From Botryotinia globosa (lineage: Eukaryota > Ascomycota > Leotiomycetes > Helotiales > Sclerotiniaceae), in the NCBI GenBank assembly GCA_014898425.1, contig RCSZ01000009.1, forward strand, positions 1,860,001-1,924,000: 64,000 bases of DNA, in the 5' to 3' direction. How positions within the stretch are numbered: position 1 is the first letter of the stretch; the number at the start of each line of letters is the position of its first letter. A program made the position numbers and the translations under genes. The notes beneath the pieces are model-generated. The model was given only the letters and a program-made list of their open reading frames with translations, did no database searches and was not told the origin of the DNA. Shown piece after piece: positions 12,174 through 23,805 of this stretch.

Positions 12174-13201
12174 ATATCTGTGTAAACAAGGGAATTCACA
12201 CATAGGGAATTCACTTCAAGGAAATGACTCCAATACAAAGGCTACTGTATTAAAAGAATTAAGCAAATACAAAAGAAACTAGCTCTTTCAATAGTACTTA
12301 TATAAAACCTATTACTTTCCTATTTAGCTAATTCTTTAGATAGAATATAATTAGATATATAGAATTTATATTATATGAATACTATATCTTTCATATTTTT
12401 TTCGAATCAATACTAATTAGTGATATTACAAATTTAAACTAATTATTTGAAAAACCAAATCTTTCTTTTTATTCTTACTTTTTTTTCACTTTCACTATAT
12501 ATAATGTTAGTTTTAAAAAAGCCGGCAAGTAATTCAATCAATTTAAATCCGAATAAACTATCCTTTAGGTTATAGAAGGCTATCAAAACACTTTTAGTAT
12601 AAATCTACTAAATAATCTTTTACTTGATTGTAATGATATATCAAATATCCTTTATTACTTTTTTATAAGGAAAGATATAGTTTTGAAGAAAAAGAATTTA
12701 AAAGATATAAAATTCAAGAAGGAATCCTAGAATTATTTTTTTCTAAAAAATCTCTTTACAATTAAATAATTCTTTAAAGGATTTATATTTAAAAATATAA
12801 TCAAATATTATATTAATAATTATTTTCTTTACAAAATATTTATATATTTGAATATGAAAATTATTAATATGTTCCTTTAGAAGATAATTATATATGATTT
12901 TAATATTATTCAATATTATTTCTTTAGAAATATTGAAAAGCTAATATTATATAATTTTTGTAAGATTTTGTAATATTATAAAATATATATTAATTTCAAT
13001 AAGAATATCAAAAATATTTTTTTAGAAATATTTTTATATAAGAAATATTATAATTAGATTATAAAACAATTTAGGAAATATTAAACTGGAATATAATTAT
13101 TTGTATTCAATATATAAACTAATTTTTCTATTGAATTCTTTTAAAACAAATATATTGTTAATATTTTTAGTGAATCTTTAAAAAACGAGCTAGATAATTA
13201 G

Positions 13202-13230
13202 ATAACTTTATTAAAATCTAATAAAGTTAT
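13202..13230. repeat. 29-bp palindrome, A1 site 1 (perfect)
   Basis: ATAACTTTATTA - AAATC - TAATAAAGTTAT: perfect 12-bp arms around a 5-bp spacer. The homologous site in A2 (40283-40311) is identical; in A3 (41579-41607) the left arm has two C/T changes. Confidence 0.9.
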
Positions 13231-14724
13231 AAAGAATCTAGATACTTGTAGAGAATTATTTAATAATAATAATAATAATTCGAATAATTTTGATAATAAT
13301 GATTGAAATGATAATAAAGATAGAAATAATAAAAATAATAAAAATAATAAAAATAATAATAGAAATAATAGAAATAATAATGATTCCAATTGTATTAATT
13401 ATAAGGAAGATTATAGTATCAATTAATATAATTAAAACTATTATTTCGTTGATTTTTCAAAAATCTATAGGAATAATGATAGATATAAAGGTATTAATAA
13501 CTTTTTTGATTTAAAAATCAATATATTTAAGGAATATTGTTGTAAAATATTTGTATTATTTGAAATAATAATAATAATCTTTTTAATTATATTTTTAGAT
13601 ATAATTAGAGAATATTATTAAATAAATCTAAGCTGATTTTCTAATATATTTTAGGGATTATATATTATAATGATTAACAATTTCGAGGGATTTGAATATT
13701 AATGGAATATATTTTTTAAATAGAATAATATCTTTTTCAAAATCTATATTAAAAGAAATCTTGATATAAATCTTTAAAAAATATTTAATATAATGATTAT
13801 AGATTTGTATTTCCTTTAGTATATAATTCCTTCGATTATGTATGATTTTTAGTTATATTATATCAAAATCTTATTTATATATAACAATATTTCGAAATAT
13901 TACTTTACAATATATAATCTTTATTTAAATATTTCGAATTTGATTAATTAGATTAAATAAATAATCAATTTTTATTGAAAGGTATTTCTAAAACAAATTA
14001 TAATTAAAATGTTTTTTATAAATCGATATTTTTATAATAATAAATCTTCGAGTTTTTTTTTTCAAAAATTCTATAATAAGTATATTGATAAACAACTTTT
14101 CTTTGTATTGTTTAATAAAAGTAAAAATAATTATTACTTTTCCAATTATAGAAAAAAAGATTATAAATATTATAAATATATTTAGAAAAAGAAAGATTTA
14201 TTTAAGATAAATTATTATATTAAATATAATAAACTTAATAATAAAAGCTTTATGAAATAATATAATTAGTTTCTGATAGACTTTGGATAAGAGGATAATC
14301 AAAAAGATAATAGTGATAATAATCATTTTATTAATTAATATTTTATTAATATAAATGATTCTAAGAAGGTTTTTAGAATATTCTTTATATTAATAGATAT
14401 TTGTAATAATTTATTAATAATAATTACTCTTAATAATATTATAAATATTTATATATTAATAATTAAGGTATTTACTATAAGTATTAAATAATATAATAAT
14501 AATAAGTTTTTTGATATTATAATTGATATAAAAATAGTTAAAAGATTAATTATTAAATATAATTAATATTTAATATAAAAAAAGATTGAGGATATTAAGT
14601 ATAATAAAACTATCACTAACTAGATAATAATTCAATTTGATATTAGAATAACTTCTTTTATCGATTCATTTTATATAAAACTTTTATTCAGAAATATAAA
14701 ATGAAATATAATAAAAGCTAATAT

Positions 14725-14964
14725 TGTAAGCGAATCTTTGTGCTGGTCACGTGGTTCACTTTTGTAGCTAATATTTATAGCCCTTTTTCTTGTAGCTTAG
14801 AAAGAGCAGTCAGTTCCCACCCACTAAACTTCTAATACATCTTGTGAAACGTTATATAGAGTTTCCTCCTTCTCTTCTCTAACCAAAATGATACACCACA
14901 ATGACTTTCCTATAATATATACAAAGAACTACTCTATAACCCTATCACCTTCTACTCTTTTACA
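14725..14964 (+). mobile_element. Solo LTR of family B inside A1 (240 bp)
   Basis: Starts TGTAAGCGAATC, ends CTCTTTTACA, and is flanked by ATAT on both sides (14721-14724 and 14965-14968). It is the reverse complement of the LTRs of the 10.7-kb element at 46997-57707 and has the same 240-bp length. A TATTTATAGCCC promoter-like motif (about 14771) puts the sense strand on +. It is much less RIP-mutated than the full-length copy, so it entered A1 later or escaped mutation. Confidence 0.88.
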
Positions 14965-16132
14965 ATATTTTGTTTTTATTTTATTTAATAGATATAAATA
15001 GGCTTAAATTCAAATATAATAATCTTGAAGATATTATTATTATATTCAAAAGTATTTATTCTATATATCAAAGATTTGGCTATACATTTTTATTATGAAA
15101 TATTAATATTCAGAATGTAATCGATTATTTTATTGATAATAAAGAATATTATCTCATCGAAATCAAATTATAATAAATTTATTATCGATTTGAATACTTA
15201 TTTATCTACAAATTCTATAAAATATTTAAATACTTTGGATATAATAAGGATTTTGAGATAATTAAATAATTTATAAAGTTTTGTTATTATTATTAGATTT
15301 ATAACAAATTATTAAATAGATTCAAATTTTCTTTATTCAATAAAGATTTTGAATTCAATTATATAATACTTATTGATATTTTTTATATTAATAATAAATC
15401 TGTTTTGTATATTATCAATAAAGTTATATACTTTCAAATTATTTAATAATTAAATAATGTAATTGTAAAATATATATAGAATAAGTTCTATAAATATTGG
15501 ATTGATATATATATTAGTTTATTAGAATATATTATTTATAATATAGATATCAATTTTATTGGAAAGAAATTTCAATAATATATTAATTCAATATTTATTT
15601 AGATGAAGATAGTTTTTGTAGAAGCTTATTATTCAATTAATATTATTGAGAGATTTTATATACTATTGTATAAATTTTATAAGATTATTTGTAAAAAAAC
15701 TTATAACTTAAATATTAAAAAGATTTCTATATTTCAAATAATTGTGAAAGCTATTAATAATATTATAAAACCAAACGGATTAATATCTATCCTATTTGTT
15801 TTCAATATTTTCTTTTATCTTATCAAGGATAACCCTCTAACACTAACTATTCTATAATGAGTAATAATAATCTTAAAAATTATAACAAAGGTTTATAAGA
15901 TTTATAATTCTATAAAGATATAAAAAACTATAAATATATACAACAAACCTTCAACCATTACACTTTATAATTTACTATTAAATAGTAATATATTAGTTTA
16001 GAAAAAAGATAATAGTATTACTTCAAAAGAATAGAAAGAGTTTTTTTTATTTCTTAATATGAATAACGAAATATATATATTTAGTTTATCTTATAAACTT
16101 ATAAAATTCAGATTTATATTAATAAAATCTTA

Positions 16133-16230
16133 TTATTAAATTAATCAGATTAACCAAATTAATCAAATTAATTAAATTGATTAAATCAATCAAATTAATC
16201 AAATTAATTAAATTGATTAAATTAATTAGA
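16133..16230 (+). repeat. AAATTAATC-type 9-bp repeat in copia pol (A1)
   Basis: Reads as repeats of Ile-Asn-Gln just after the KPYY-like end of the segment before RT. The same tract is longer in A3 (about 44293-44460) and intermediate in A2 (about 60985-61110), so its length varies among copies of one family. Confidence 0.8.
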
Positions 16231-16265
16231 ACAACCAAATTCCAAGTTATTTTGATAGATATAAA

Positions 16266-16294
16266 ATAACTTTATCGAAATCTAATAAAATTAA
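16266..16294. repeat. 29-bp palindrome, A1 site 2
   Basis: ATAACTTTATCG - AAATC - TAATAAAATTAA, about 3 kb from site 1 in the same element. Homologous sites are 44491-44519 (A3) and 61139-61167 (A2). Confidence 0.85.
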
Positions 16295-18316
16295 ATTATT
16301 TGCTTTTAATATATTAATTATATATACTACAAATTCTGAAAAATCCCTTTTAGATTTATTCAAAAACAATCAGATATTTATACTAATATCTTTTCTGTAG
16401 ATAATTATACCTTAGATTCGAGTTTATATATAGAATTAATATTCCAATTACTTTATTATTAATTTCAAGGAATTAGTTTTATATAAAAAATCTAGAAAAA
16501 AGAAGATTAATAAATTGATAATTAAAAATATATTTAAAATTATACCACTAATAAATATCCCTTTAGAAATATATATTTTTAAATTACAATTTATTGATAA
16601 AATCAAAAATAAAAAAATAGATATTAAATTTTGCAAATCGAAATTAGTTATTTAAATATATAATAATATTGATAAAACAATTGTTTTGATATAATCATTA
16701 ACAATTTAATAATTATATCAATATATTCTGATTTTATTAACTATAAGCATTTAAAAGAATAATATAGGTATATATATTCAAAATATTATTTAGATATATA
16801 TTCAATCTATATTGAATTTATATTGTATATTCTATATCTATATTTTAAAAAAGATGGATTTGTTTATTAATATAATATTACTTATTGTTAAACTATTATA
16901 TAGTATTCTAGAAATAGAAAATTATTAATTCAGAATGTATTATATCTATTATTACAAAAAACTTAAGATATAATAATCTATATATAACCCTTATTTTTTA
17001 TATATTAATAATAAAGAGGTTAAATTTGGTATTATAGGATTATAAATAGATAATATATTTATTATAAAAAACAATATATTTATATAAGTTGAGAATAAAC
17101 AATTTAAATAAATTGATTTTATAATTAAAAATTACAAGAAACTAATTCACAATTATTCATTATAATTCAATAATATTATTTTTATATTTCAAAATAATAA
17201 TATTTATTTCAATTAAAAAAATTAATATAACAATCTACAATTTGTTTCTATAAAATCTATAAATATTTATGAAATATATAGCAAAATCCGAAAATATGTT
17301 TTTATATATAATCAATATATTATATAATAAGCTTATAAAGTGTATATTATAATAATATATTAATCTAAAGTATTTTTTAATTTTTCAATAGTTATATAGA
17401 TAATACAATCCAATAAGAACGATATTATAACATTAAACAAATATATCAAGTAGCAAAAAAAGAATTCTATTAAAGAATTGAACTATATACCACTCAACCT
17501 AAACTTATTTAAAATTATTGTTTTTACAAATATCTCTTTTGCAAACAACAAAGACTATTCATCCCAAATAAACTATATAATTATTATAATAAATAAATAT
17601 AACAATATTAATATTATCCATTAATTATTTATTAAATGCAAGAGAGTTATATATAGTGTTTTGATATTCGAATTATATAAACTAATTTAAGGATTTGATA
17701 TTGATATTATAATTACTTCAATAATTAATGTCATTCTCAGCAAAAAGATTTTATTAGTTTTATATATTAATTCAAAGTTTTTATATAATTTATTTATTAA
17801 ACTAAATACAATCAATAAGAAAAGGTTAATAATCGATATTATAATACTACACCAATTTTATAAGAGAAAAGAGATTATCGAAGTTGTATAAATCGACAAT
17901 CCAATTAATCCAATTGATATAATAATAAAAGGAAAGTTATACTAGGCTCTAACTGACTTAATTGATATAAATAAAATTGATATTAAAATAATGAAATGAA
18001 TAAAAAAAGCATAAGAAAAGAATTGATTCTATTTAATAGGAAACCATTATATTGAAATCATAAAAGAAAGTTCTGAGTATATAAACAAAGGAATTTATAT
18101 ATAGGGAATTCATTTTAAAGAAATGATTTCAATATAAAAACTACTATATTAAAAGGATTAAGCAAATACAAAAAAAACTAGCTCTTTCAGTAATACTTAT
18201 ATAAAGCCTACTACTTTTTCATTTAGCTAGCTCTTTAGATAGAATACAATTAGATATATAGGACCTACATTACATGGGTGCTATGTCTTCCGTATCCTTC
18301 TCGAACCAATAATATC

Positions 18317-18470
18317 TTTATATTTGTTTGATGTTTTGGAATTTTTTTTAATTTTTTTGTATAAATTTAGATTTAAATTTTTTTAAAGAAAAGTATTTTT
18401 CAATCAATTATTCTCAAAAAGTTATTAAAAATTATATTAAAGTTTTAAATTTATATATCATTACTAACAT
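18317..18470. repeat. Possible M1 fragment
   Basis: Directly right of A1, this segment resembles the centre and right arm of M1 (about 4555-4710), for example TCTCAAAAAGTTATTAAAAA against TTGTTAAAAGGTTATTGAAG. The AT-rich composition makes the match weak. Confidence 0.35.
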
Positions 18471-18540
18471 TTATATTTTAAAATATAGTTTATAACTGAA
18501 AGCTGATTAATCAAGAAAAAGTATGAATGCCCTATGTAGC

Positions 18541-18973
18541 TGTCAGGGAGCGATCACCTGACAGGGTTTATATAGTAGATCCACTTTTCCGAACGTATTC
18601 GGAACACTCCATGCTTTTATAGGTTAGTGGTAAAATGAATTAATTCTAATATTGTATTTCGAATTCAAGAGTATTTTATTCTGAGCTTTTTATTTGGTGA
18701 ATCTGAATGAGGATAAATTATACTTTGAATTTAATCTCGGTGATTGGTTTAACTACAGTTATTGTACTTTTAATATTTTATGTTTATAGATCTATATTTA
18801 TAGGGAGTTAGCTTTTTTCTGATTGGTGTATATTAGATGGGTTTGTACAAGACAGGGGTGAGTATCAGGGAGCGATTACCTGACAGGGTTTATATAGTAG
18901 ATTCATTGTTCCAAATGTATTCGGAATACTCTATGCTTTTATGGGTTAGTAGTAAAGTGGATTAACCCTAACA
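18541..18973. mobile_element. TRIM: 433-bp miniature LTR retroelement with 111-bp LTRs
   Basis: Two direct repeats of 111 bp (18541-18651 and 18863-18973) start TGTCAGGGAGCG (TATCAGGGAGCG in the right copy) and end in CCCTAACA (TTCTAATA in the left copy). The unit is flanked by a perfect 5-bp duplication GTAGC (18536-18540 and 18974-18978). Each LTR opens with a hairpin TGTCAGG...CCTGACA. The 211-bp interior begins TTGTATTTCGAATTC next to the left LTR, a plausible primer-binding site, and ends with a purine-rich tract containing ACAGGGGTGAG. There is no coding capacity, as expected for a terminal-repeat retrotransposon in miniature moved by another element's enzymes. I recognise no partner. 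Confidence 0.85.
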
Positions 18974-19139
18974 GTAGCGAATATCAAAATAGATTAAAAT
19001 AGATTAGATATTATTAATAATTATAATAATTATAAATAATTTATAAAATATAATTGATTAATATCTTTACATTCTTTGAACTAATCATTTTTAAATAATA
19101 TTATTTTTATATCAAGAAAAAGAATTATTATTAATATAT

Positions 19140-19896
19140 CAGGGGCCTGCGAGCCCCCGGACCTCTTGCTTTTTGAGAAAGTATTATATAATTATATTTA
19201 TAATTATAAAAATCTAAAAAAGAAATTTTATTGAAAGCTTACAGGTGAAGTCGGTTTATCTTTTTTTATTCAGATTTTTTAATTTTATTTAGATTTTTTA
19301 ATTTTATTTAGATTTTTTCATTTTATTTAGATTTTTTCATTTTATTTAGATTTTTTCATTTTATTTAGATTTTTTCATTTTATTTAGATTTTTTCATTTT
19401 ATTTAGATTTTTTCATTTTATTTAGATTTTTTAATTTTATTTAGATTTTTTAATTTATATCACTTTATATTATCAATTATATTATTGAACTATAAAAGCT
19501 ATAATATGAAAATAATTTTTATTAATATTAAACCTATTATAAACCCTTTTTAATTAATTATATATACTCTAATTATATCTATACTATTTAAACTTTAATT
19601 CTTTGAAAACCTCTTAATTTTGAAGCTAGTATTATAAAAATTATATCATTTTAAAGCTCTTAGTTTCTTTTATATAATTACCACTTTTGTTTTCTTTTTA
19701 TTCAATTAATTTAGATAATTTTGTTGAAAACCTCTAAGAATCTATACTTTTATGCTATAGTCACAATGCTAAGGAAGTCAAGCCAATCAGATCGCTTGAA
19801 TCGGGTCTCACTAAGCGAGAGTTTCTCATTTTTCGTGTATATATAATACTAATATCTCGCGGGCGACAAGAATATTAAGGAGGTAAACCTCCAATT
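19140..19896. mobile_element. Helentron/HINE-like element C, copy 1 (about 757 bp)
   Basis: The left end is a GC hairpin GGGGC-CTGCGA-GCCCC (19142-19157) and the right end is GGAGGT-AA-ACCTCC (19879-19892). CCTGCGAG near the left end recurs inverted near the right end of copy 2 as CTCGCAGG. The interior holds a 19-bp tandem repeat (about 19262-19450) and the conserved block GCCAATCAGATCGCTTGAAT (19783). There is no ORF and no target duplication. Subterminal inverted repeats, a tandem-repeat core and a 3' stem-loop resemble non-autonomous Helentrons. The assignment is inference; a SINE-like or unclassified element is possible. Confidence 0.6.
19262..19455. repeat. 19-bp tandem repeat inside element C
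   Basis: About ten imperfect copies of GATTTTTTCATTTTATTTA with a TTTTTTAATTTT variant at both edges. Copy 2 of element C (57863-58900) has only a poly-T/A tract at this position, so the array grew inside copy 1. Confidence 0.85.
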
Positions 19897-19985
19897 AATT
19901 GTTTAATTGATTTTCTAATAAAAAATTCAAAAAAAGTTCAATAAAAGATTGCTAATACGATTCTAATTAGTTTAAATTTGATTCG

Positions 19986-20219
19986 TATATAAACAAGGGA
20001 ATTTACTACAAGGAAATTCACTTCAAAGGAATAGCTCCAATATAAAGACAACTGTATTAAAGGGATTAAGCAAATGCAAAAAAGAATAGTTCTTTCAATA
20101 GTGTTTATATAAAGCCTACTACTTTTCCATTTAGCTAATTCTTTAAATAGAACATAATTAGATATATAGAATTTATATTATATAGATACTACATCTTTCG
20201 TATCCTTCTCGAATCAATA
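19986..20219 (+). mobile_element. Solo LTR of copia family A (234 bp), no target duplication
   Basis: Same 234-bp length and sequence as the A LTRs (TATATAAACAAGGGAATT ... TCTCGAATCAATA). The flanking pentamers are ATTCG and CTTAT, which do not match. It may therefore come from recombination between two different A copies rather than from within one element. Confidence 0.85.
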
Positions 20220-21404
20220 CTTATTTACTCATATTAATTATCTTTCTCACTAAATATATTTCAATATCTAGTTTAAAAAAAACTTAAAATAATATATATA
20301 TATATCCGTATAAATATAATATAATATAAATCATATATCCATAGATTATCATACAACTCTAATAATAGTTCGAGATGAATTCTAATACTAGTTTTAATTT
20401 GTGTCTTTTTCTCTTTTGTTAATCAACTTTCTCTGACTATCTTCTCTCTTTTCAAAATATATTATTTCTCATTCCTTATATAAACTCACTCATCGATATC
20501 TCTATTTCCATCTATATCTCTATTTATATCTTTATCTCCTCCTCCTCCTCCTCCTCCTCCTTCCCCTTCCCCTTCCCCTCCCCCTTCCCCTCCCCCTCCT
20601 ATTCACACCCCAAGATCCCTAGCCAATACAAACAACCCCGACCCCCCCCTTCAAAATAAACCACCAAATAAACCACCAAATAATCAAATAAATACTTAAA
20701 TAATCAAACAAACACTCAATCAAACAACTAAACAAAGCAAAATAATCAAATAATCCATCAATCCATCAATCCATCAATCCATCAATCCATCAATCCATCA
20801 ATCCATCAATCCATCAATCCATCAATCCATCCCCATATTAACAATAATACAAACAAACATCCATTTATTTCATTTCAATTCAACTCCTACTCTACAACAA
20901 AGCTTTGAAGATAATAATATAATAATATAACAATATAATATTATAACCTACCTACCTACCTATCTACATATATACATACATATATACATAGAGAAACCCT
21001 ACTACCATTCCTCCATCTCATTCAACAAGAGACTTTATTAAAGTAATCGATATTAGAGAGTATTAGAAATAGAGAGAAAATATATATACATTTGTATCAA
21101 AAGTTTGAGAGTAATGATTCCTATATATATCGATACCTATGTAATAGTTCTCTTTGTGGTATATATATGTCTATACTGTATATATCTATATACCTGTACC
21201 TATGTATGTAAGTTTTTGAATCCAAATATATACTACCTAACCCTAATGCTCCCAACACCATCCATCCACGAACCCAGTATAAACAAGCCCTGCCTGGCCA
21301 AGAAAACACAACCTAACCCACTGCAATGCACCCCAACCATTCCCTTCAAATCCCAAATGCAAGTTTCCAAAACGCAAACCCCGCATACACCCTCAAAAAC
21401 AACC
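20220..21404. other. Transition from AT-rich block to gene DNA; simple repeats
   Basis: No gene. Contains CTC/CCCTTC pyrimidine tracts (about 20537-20600), a run of AATCCATC octamers (about 20752-20831), CTAC repeats near 20947-20965 and ATATAC-type repeats around 21120-21200. The last 250 bp are probably the 3' flank of the BTB gene on the minus strand. Confidence 0.6.
20752..20831. repeat. 8-bp tandem repeat (AATCCATC)
   Basis: Nine to ten near-perfect copies of AATCCATC. Simple minisatellite with no obvious function. Confidence 0.9.
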
Positions 21405-22946
21405 CTAAACCAAGCCCAACGAAACTTTAAACCCACCCATATCCAACCCACTCAAACTTTCCTCCACCGGTTCCAAAAGATCCATCAAGCCATTCCCAAA
21501 CGCGTGAATATCCATCTCCTCCTTCTCTCGCTTGCCCCCACTCCCACTTCCACTCCCACCACACATTCTAACTACTTCACACGCATTTGTGATTTCAAAA
21601 TTCTGAAAACTATCATAAATACTAATGAAAGAATGGCCCTTATAAGGGGCTTCAGGTAACGGATAAAGGTTGTGATAAATCGCTTCTTTGATCAACATTC
21701 CCAAGACCATCGCGTCGCATTGTTTGTTATGTTGAGGAATTTGCTCGGCGGACAAATGTGAAGGACGACCACGACATACGAGAGTAGAGGTTTGATAATT
21801 TTCAATCGTGTCTCTAAGTGCTGAGATTGCTTCGTCAAGAGCTCGAATTCGATCTTGTTCGATATTTTCTAGAAATCTATTAGCACTTAAAGCTCCAACA
21901 TACCATCGGGGTAACAAACCAATAACAGAACTCGGCACCGGAATGTCCCAATTCGAATCTCTAATCATCTCTGCCAAACTCGTCGTACTCTCCTGTTGAA
22001 AAATCCTCGTCAAAGATGTAAAATCCCTTGCCTTTTCAAAAACCCATGAAATACAAAGCCATTGCAAACACACTTCAATTCCATCCTCTGCCATACTCGA
22101 TGGAAATTTCTTTTTCGCCTGAGAAATCCACATATCGGAGTAAATCTGCACCGCTTCATGTAAACGATATTTATCCACCAAAATCGCCAGATGCGTAAGC
22201 AAACTCAGTTTAACTTTTCGAGGCACATCTTTATGATGACAGTGAACAATGTCAACCAGAATGCGCATGGCATCTGGATCATCATCGGGGAGAGGAACCT
22301 CGACTTTCCCATGTGCTTTCATGGCATATCCTTCTTTGAAATTACTCCATTGAAGCATTGCTTTGAAAACGGGAGAAACGAGAACCATATGTTTAGATGA
22401 AACCAACATATGAATTTCCTTCAATTCATTTTTATTTTTTTCCTTTTCCTTTTCCGCAATCTCACTGACATTCACATTCCCATACGCATCTTCCTCGACC
22501 GTCTCCAGAACACCTACTTCCCCATCTCCGACAATCTCATCCCCAATCCCCGAATCATCCACCGTCGTCGCCACCACTTCCATTCCTGTCCCCATCCCTC
22601 CAATCTTCCTCTTCAAACTATTATTCCTCTTCCTCTCATTCAGGATCAACAACAAATCTCCATCCGGATCAATCGTCACCCGTTCCGCCATCTTCCTCCT
22701 CATCATCGCTTTCGCACACGATTTATGTTCTAAGCGTAATTGATTCTCATCCTCTTCTCTGTCCCCCGCGTCTTCTCCCTCAATACTCTCATACGTGTCG
22801 ATGATGTCTTCTTCGTGCGAGGGCTCGTGGATATATTTCACGCGTTTATTTCGATGGCCTTGAGTTGAGGATTTGGAAGTTTGGCCCTCGGGGAATTGTC
22901 GCGGGAAGAGCGCACGTAGAAATCTAGGATGAAATGGATTGGTCAT
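21405..22946 (-). CDS. BTB/POZ-domain fungal protein with low-complexity insertion
   Basis: I take ATG 22946 as the start (513 residues); the frame stays open 11 codons further upstream but without an ATG. The BTB signature is FASKH-like: MLVSSKHMVLVSPVFKAML (about residues 180-198), then VEVPLPDDDPDAMRILVDIVH and LAILVDKYRLHEAVQIYSDMW, the usual core of fungal BTB proteins. The opening strand of the domain (RVTIDPDGDLLLIL, about 89-102) is separated from the SKHM helix by roughly 75 residues rich in Glu, Asp, Gly and Lys. This is an unusual insertion inside the domain. A Gly/Ser run lies near the C terminus. BTB domains mediate dimerisation or bind Cullin-3 E3 ligase; the role here is unknown. 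It is a single exon. Confidence 0.8.
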   Translation of the reverse strand: MTNPFHPRFLRALFPRQFPEGQTSKSSTQGHRNKRVKYIHEPSHEEDIIDTYESIEGEDAGDREEDENQLRLEHKSCAKAMMRRKMAERVTIDPDGDLLLILNERKRNNSLKRKIGGMGTGMEVVATTVDDSGIGDEIVGDGEVGVLETVEEDAYGNVNVSEIAEKEKEKNKNELKEIHMLVSSKHMVLVSPVFKAMLQWSNFKEGYAMKAHGKVEVPLPDDDPDAMRILVDIVHCHHKDVPRKVKLSLLTHLAILVDKYRLHEAVQIYSDMWISQAKKKFPSSMAEDGIEVCLQWLCISWVFEKARDFTSLTRIFQQESTTSLAEMIRDSNWDIPVPSSVIGLLPRWYVGALSANRFLENIEQDRIRALDEAISALRDTIENYQTSTLVCRGRPSHLSAEQIPQHNKQCDAMVLGMLIKEAIYHNLYPLPEAPYKGHSFISIYDSFQNFEITNACEVVRMCGGSGSGSGGKREKEEMDIHAFGNGLMDLLEPVEESLSGLDMGGFKVSLGLV

Positions 22947-23805
22947 TGAGTCTCGCGTCTTGAGGATGTATGGATCCAAAGAAATATGTTGAATTGATAT
23001 GAAATTGCAATCTACCTTTCGCTATGCATTTGCGTATGTGAATTGACGATAGTAAATGATCGCATCGTGGTATGCCGAGTATTTTTATTTGTTTACTTTG
23101 GAGGCAAAGATTTGCGACACTATCGGATTCTCGAGGTGTGCGTCGTTGTGTCGTTGCGTAGTGAACGAACGGAAAGGTTACTAGGGAGAGCCCTTGCAAG
23201 TGGGGATTTATTGGTGAGTACGAACGAACGAGTAGGTGATGTAAAAGTTTACGAGTTTCTCTCTAGATCTTCAACTTTTGAGAATTTCGTGTTTGTAGAT
23301 GAATACATATATAGCTAACGAATACAAATCTCGAAGAATAGAAAAACTCAACGCAAGCAAGCAAGCAAGCAAGCGAGCGAGCGATAAACGAACGGAAAAA
23401 ATATTACATTTCATATTAAAAAGTCCCCATATGGTGTCGTGTCACCACTTGAGAAACTGTGGACCAAATCAGAGGATTTTACCTGGTAATATCCAAGAAC
23501 ATATCAATCTCCATGTCCATCTCACGCCTCTACAACAATTCGCTATACCATGCACGAAATCAAAAGGGTTCCAGTGAAAGATCAATTTTCGAGTATCTAT
23601 ATCCAGATGCCATCCCGGTGATCCCAAAAAGGAATCAACTATTACAATCACCCAACATATCAATCATCTTTTCCCAAATAACAGAATCTTGACAACCGTA
23701 TATTCTGTTTTCATAATCCATATAATTATACATATCAACCACCCAACTACCAGTCCAGTACTAAAGAAAGCATCAATCAAGACCTCTCCTCCCTCTCTAT
23801 CATTA
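22947..23805. other. Upstream region of the BTB gene, no gene seen
   Basis: Normal-composition DNA likely holding the 5' UTR and promoter of the BTB gene. A short GCAA/GCGA tetramer run lies at about 23356-23382. I see no supported ORF. Confidence 0.45.

Larger units (their letters stand above)
12413..18077 (+). pseudogene. Degenerate copia gag-pol of A1
   Basis: The reading frame is broken by many stops, typically TAA or TAG where CAA or CAG is expected. The gag part has an Asn-rich tract (about 13260-13390). An integrase segment at 15603-15857 is still open over 84 codons and carries VEAYYSINIIERFY and AINNIIKPNGLISILFVF, recognisable as the fungal copia integrase-core C-terminal region. 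Around 16633-16805 the reverse-transcriptase N-terminal region survives as KSKLVI*IYNNIDKTIVL and YIQNII*IYIQS, matching copia-type RVT_2. The integrase-before-RT order defines Ty1/copia. No functional product is expected. Confidence 0.85.
12179..18311 (+). mobile_element. Ty1/copia LTR retrotransposon A1, complete but RIP-mutated
   Basis: The two LTRs are 12179-12412 and 18078-18311, each exactly 234 bp. They start TGTGTAAACAAGGG (TATATAAACAAAGG in the right copy) and end near CGAACCAATA. The element is flanked by the 5-bp duplication ATATC (12174-12178 and 18312-18316). LTR differences are almost all C-to-T or G-to-A. A TATATAA promoter motif lies in the LTR near 12300. The interior encodes copia-order domains on the + strand. 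A solo LTR of family B interrupts it at 14725-14964; without that insert it is about 5.9 kb. Confidence 0.92.

Noticed and set aside
13260..13390. AATAATAATAG tract as an independent satellite
   Set aside because: It is the in-frame Asn-rich part of copia gag and recurs at the same place in A2 and A3.
21105..21659. 184-codon + frame
   Set aside because: Antisense shadow of the BTB gene and its low-complexity 3' flank.
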